From an uncultured Chloroflexota bacterium (GTDB taxonomy: Bacteria; Chloroflexota; Anaerolineae; Aggregatilineales; Phototrophicaceae), in assembly GCA_937870805.1 (NCBI GenBank), contig CALMZT010000072.1, positions 1-6,425 of the forward strand: DNA of 6,425 nucleotides. Direction: 5' to 3'. The notes beneath the pieces are model-generated. The model was not told the DNA's origin and did not search any database. It worked only from the letters and a program-made list of their open reading frames with translations. Below are positions 6,341-6,425 of the stretch, piece after piece. Within the stretch, counting starts at the first letter, position 1. Every line of letters begins with the position of its first letter. A program made the position numbers and the translations under genes.

Positions 6341-6348
6341 ACTCCTCC
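6341..6348 (-). promoter_or_regulatory. Strong ribosome binding site of the nuclease gene
   Basis: On the minus strand GGAGGAGT directly precedes ATG 6340, the best Shine-Dalgarno match in the window, and it fixes this start. An ATG at 6350 is out of frame with it. The methyltransferase by contrast has a GTG start, so initiation strength favours the nuclease, an unusual balance for such a system. Confidence 0.65.
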
Positions 6349-6390
6349 ATTTATCGAAAGATACTCACTGATGTTACGCAGGCTTAGCTC

Positions 6391-6416
6391 GAACAAGGGG
6401 TTTAAACCCCTTGTTC
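6391..6416. repeat. Perfect 26-bp palindrome upstream of the restriction-modification genes
   Basis: GAACAAGGGGTTT is followed directly by its exact reverse complement, centred on TTTAAA (6401-6406). In RNA it would form a stem of about 10-11 bp. It lies 51-76 bases before the nuclease start, at the window edge. It could be a bidirectional terminator insulating the system from the gene to the right, an operator for a dimeric regulator, or a dispersed palindromic repeat. No T-run of terminator length follows it on either strand. The palindrome is seen directly; the role is open. Confidence 0.7.
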
Positions 6417-6425
6417 ACAGGTTCA

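Overview
The window holds seven convincing protein-coding genes in three blocks. No RNA gene, CRISPR array or complete insertion sequence is visible. The organism is a bacterium. A mixed-composition genome, a short intergenic element built from nested GGGC...GCCC hairpins flanked by GTAGGGGC/GCCCCTAC, and the style of the toxin-antitoxin pair would suit a Chloroflexota-like or cyanobacterium-like environmental lineage. That placement is inference and weak; nothing here is a taxonomic marker.

Block 1 (about 90-685, + strand) is a type II toxin-antitoxin module: a 72-residue antitoxin followed, with a 4-base GTGA overlap, by a MazF/PemK-family endoribonuclease toxin.

Block 2 (about 745-4077) is a GC-rich metabolic and transport cassette. 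A carboxymuconolactone decarboxylase/AhpD-like protein and a ten-helix DMT/EamA transporter lie on the + strand. A MocR-type regulator (GntR DNA-binding domain fused to an aminotransferase-like PLP domain) lies convergently on the - strand. A 17-bp sequence containing CTGGTACT occurs twice, 24 bp apart, just upstream of the decarboxylase-like gene. This is the kind of direct-repeat operator that MocR regulators use, so the three genes probably form one circuit: the regulator senses an amine or PLP-linked ligand and controls a small redox protein and an exporter. Between the convergent 3' ends sits a 58-bp double-hairpin intergenic repeat.

Block 3 (about 4083-6416, - strand) is clearly more AT-rich. 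It is a compact type II restriction-modification system: a 222-residue nuclease with a MutH-like D...DxK catalytic arrangement, followed 5 bp later by a 527-residue TaqI/Eco57I-like N6-adenine methyltransferase. It ends 51 bp upstream of the MocR gene, as expected if it was acquired horizontally next to that gene. A perfect 26-bp palindrome lies just upstream of the nuclease gene at the right edge.

Gene-free stretches are all shorter than 300 bases (1-122, 686-851, 2380-2555, 4032-4082, 6341-6425). What they contain is described under the regulatory and repeat entries.
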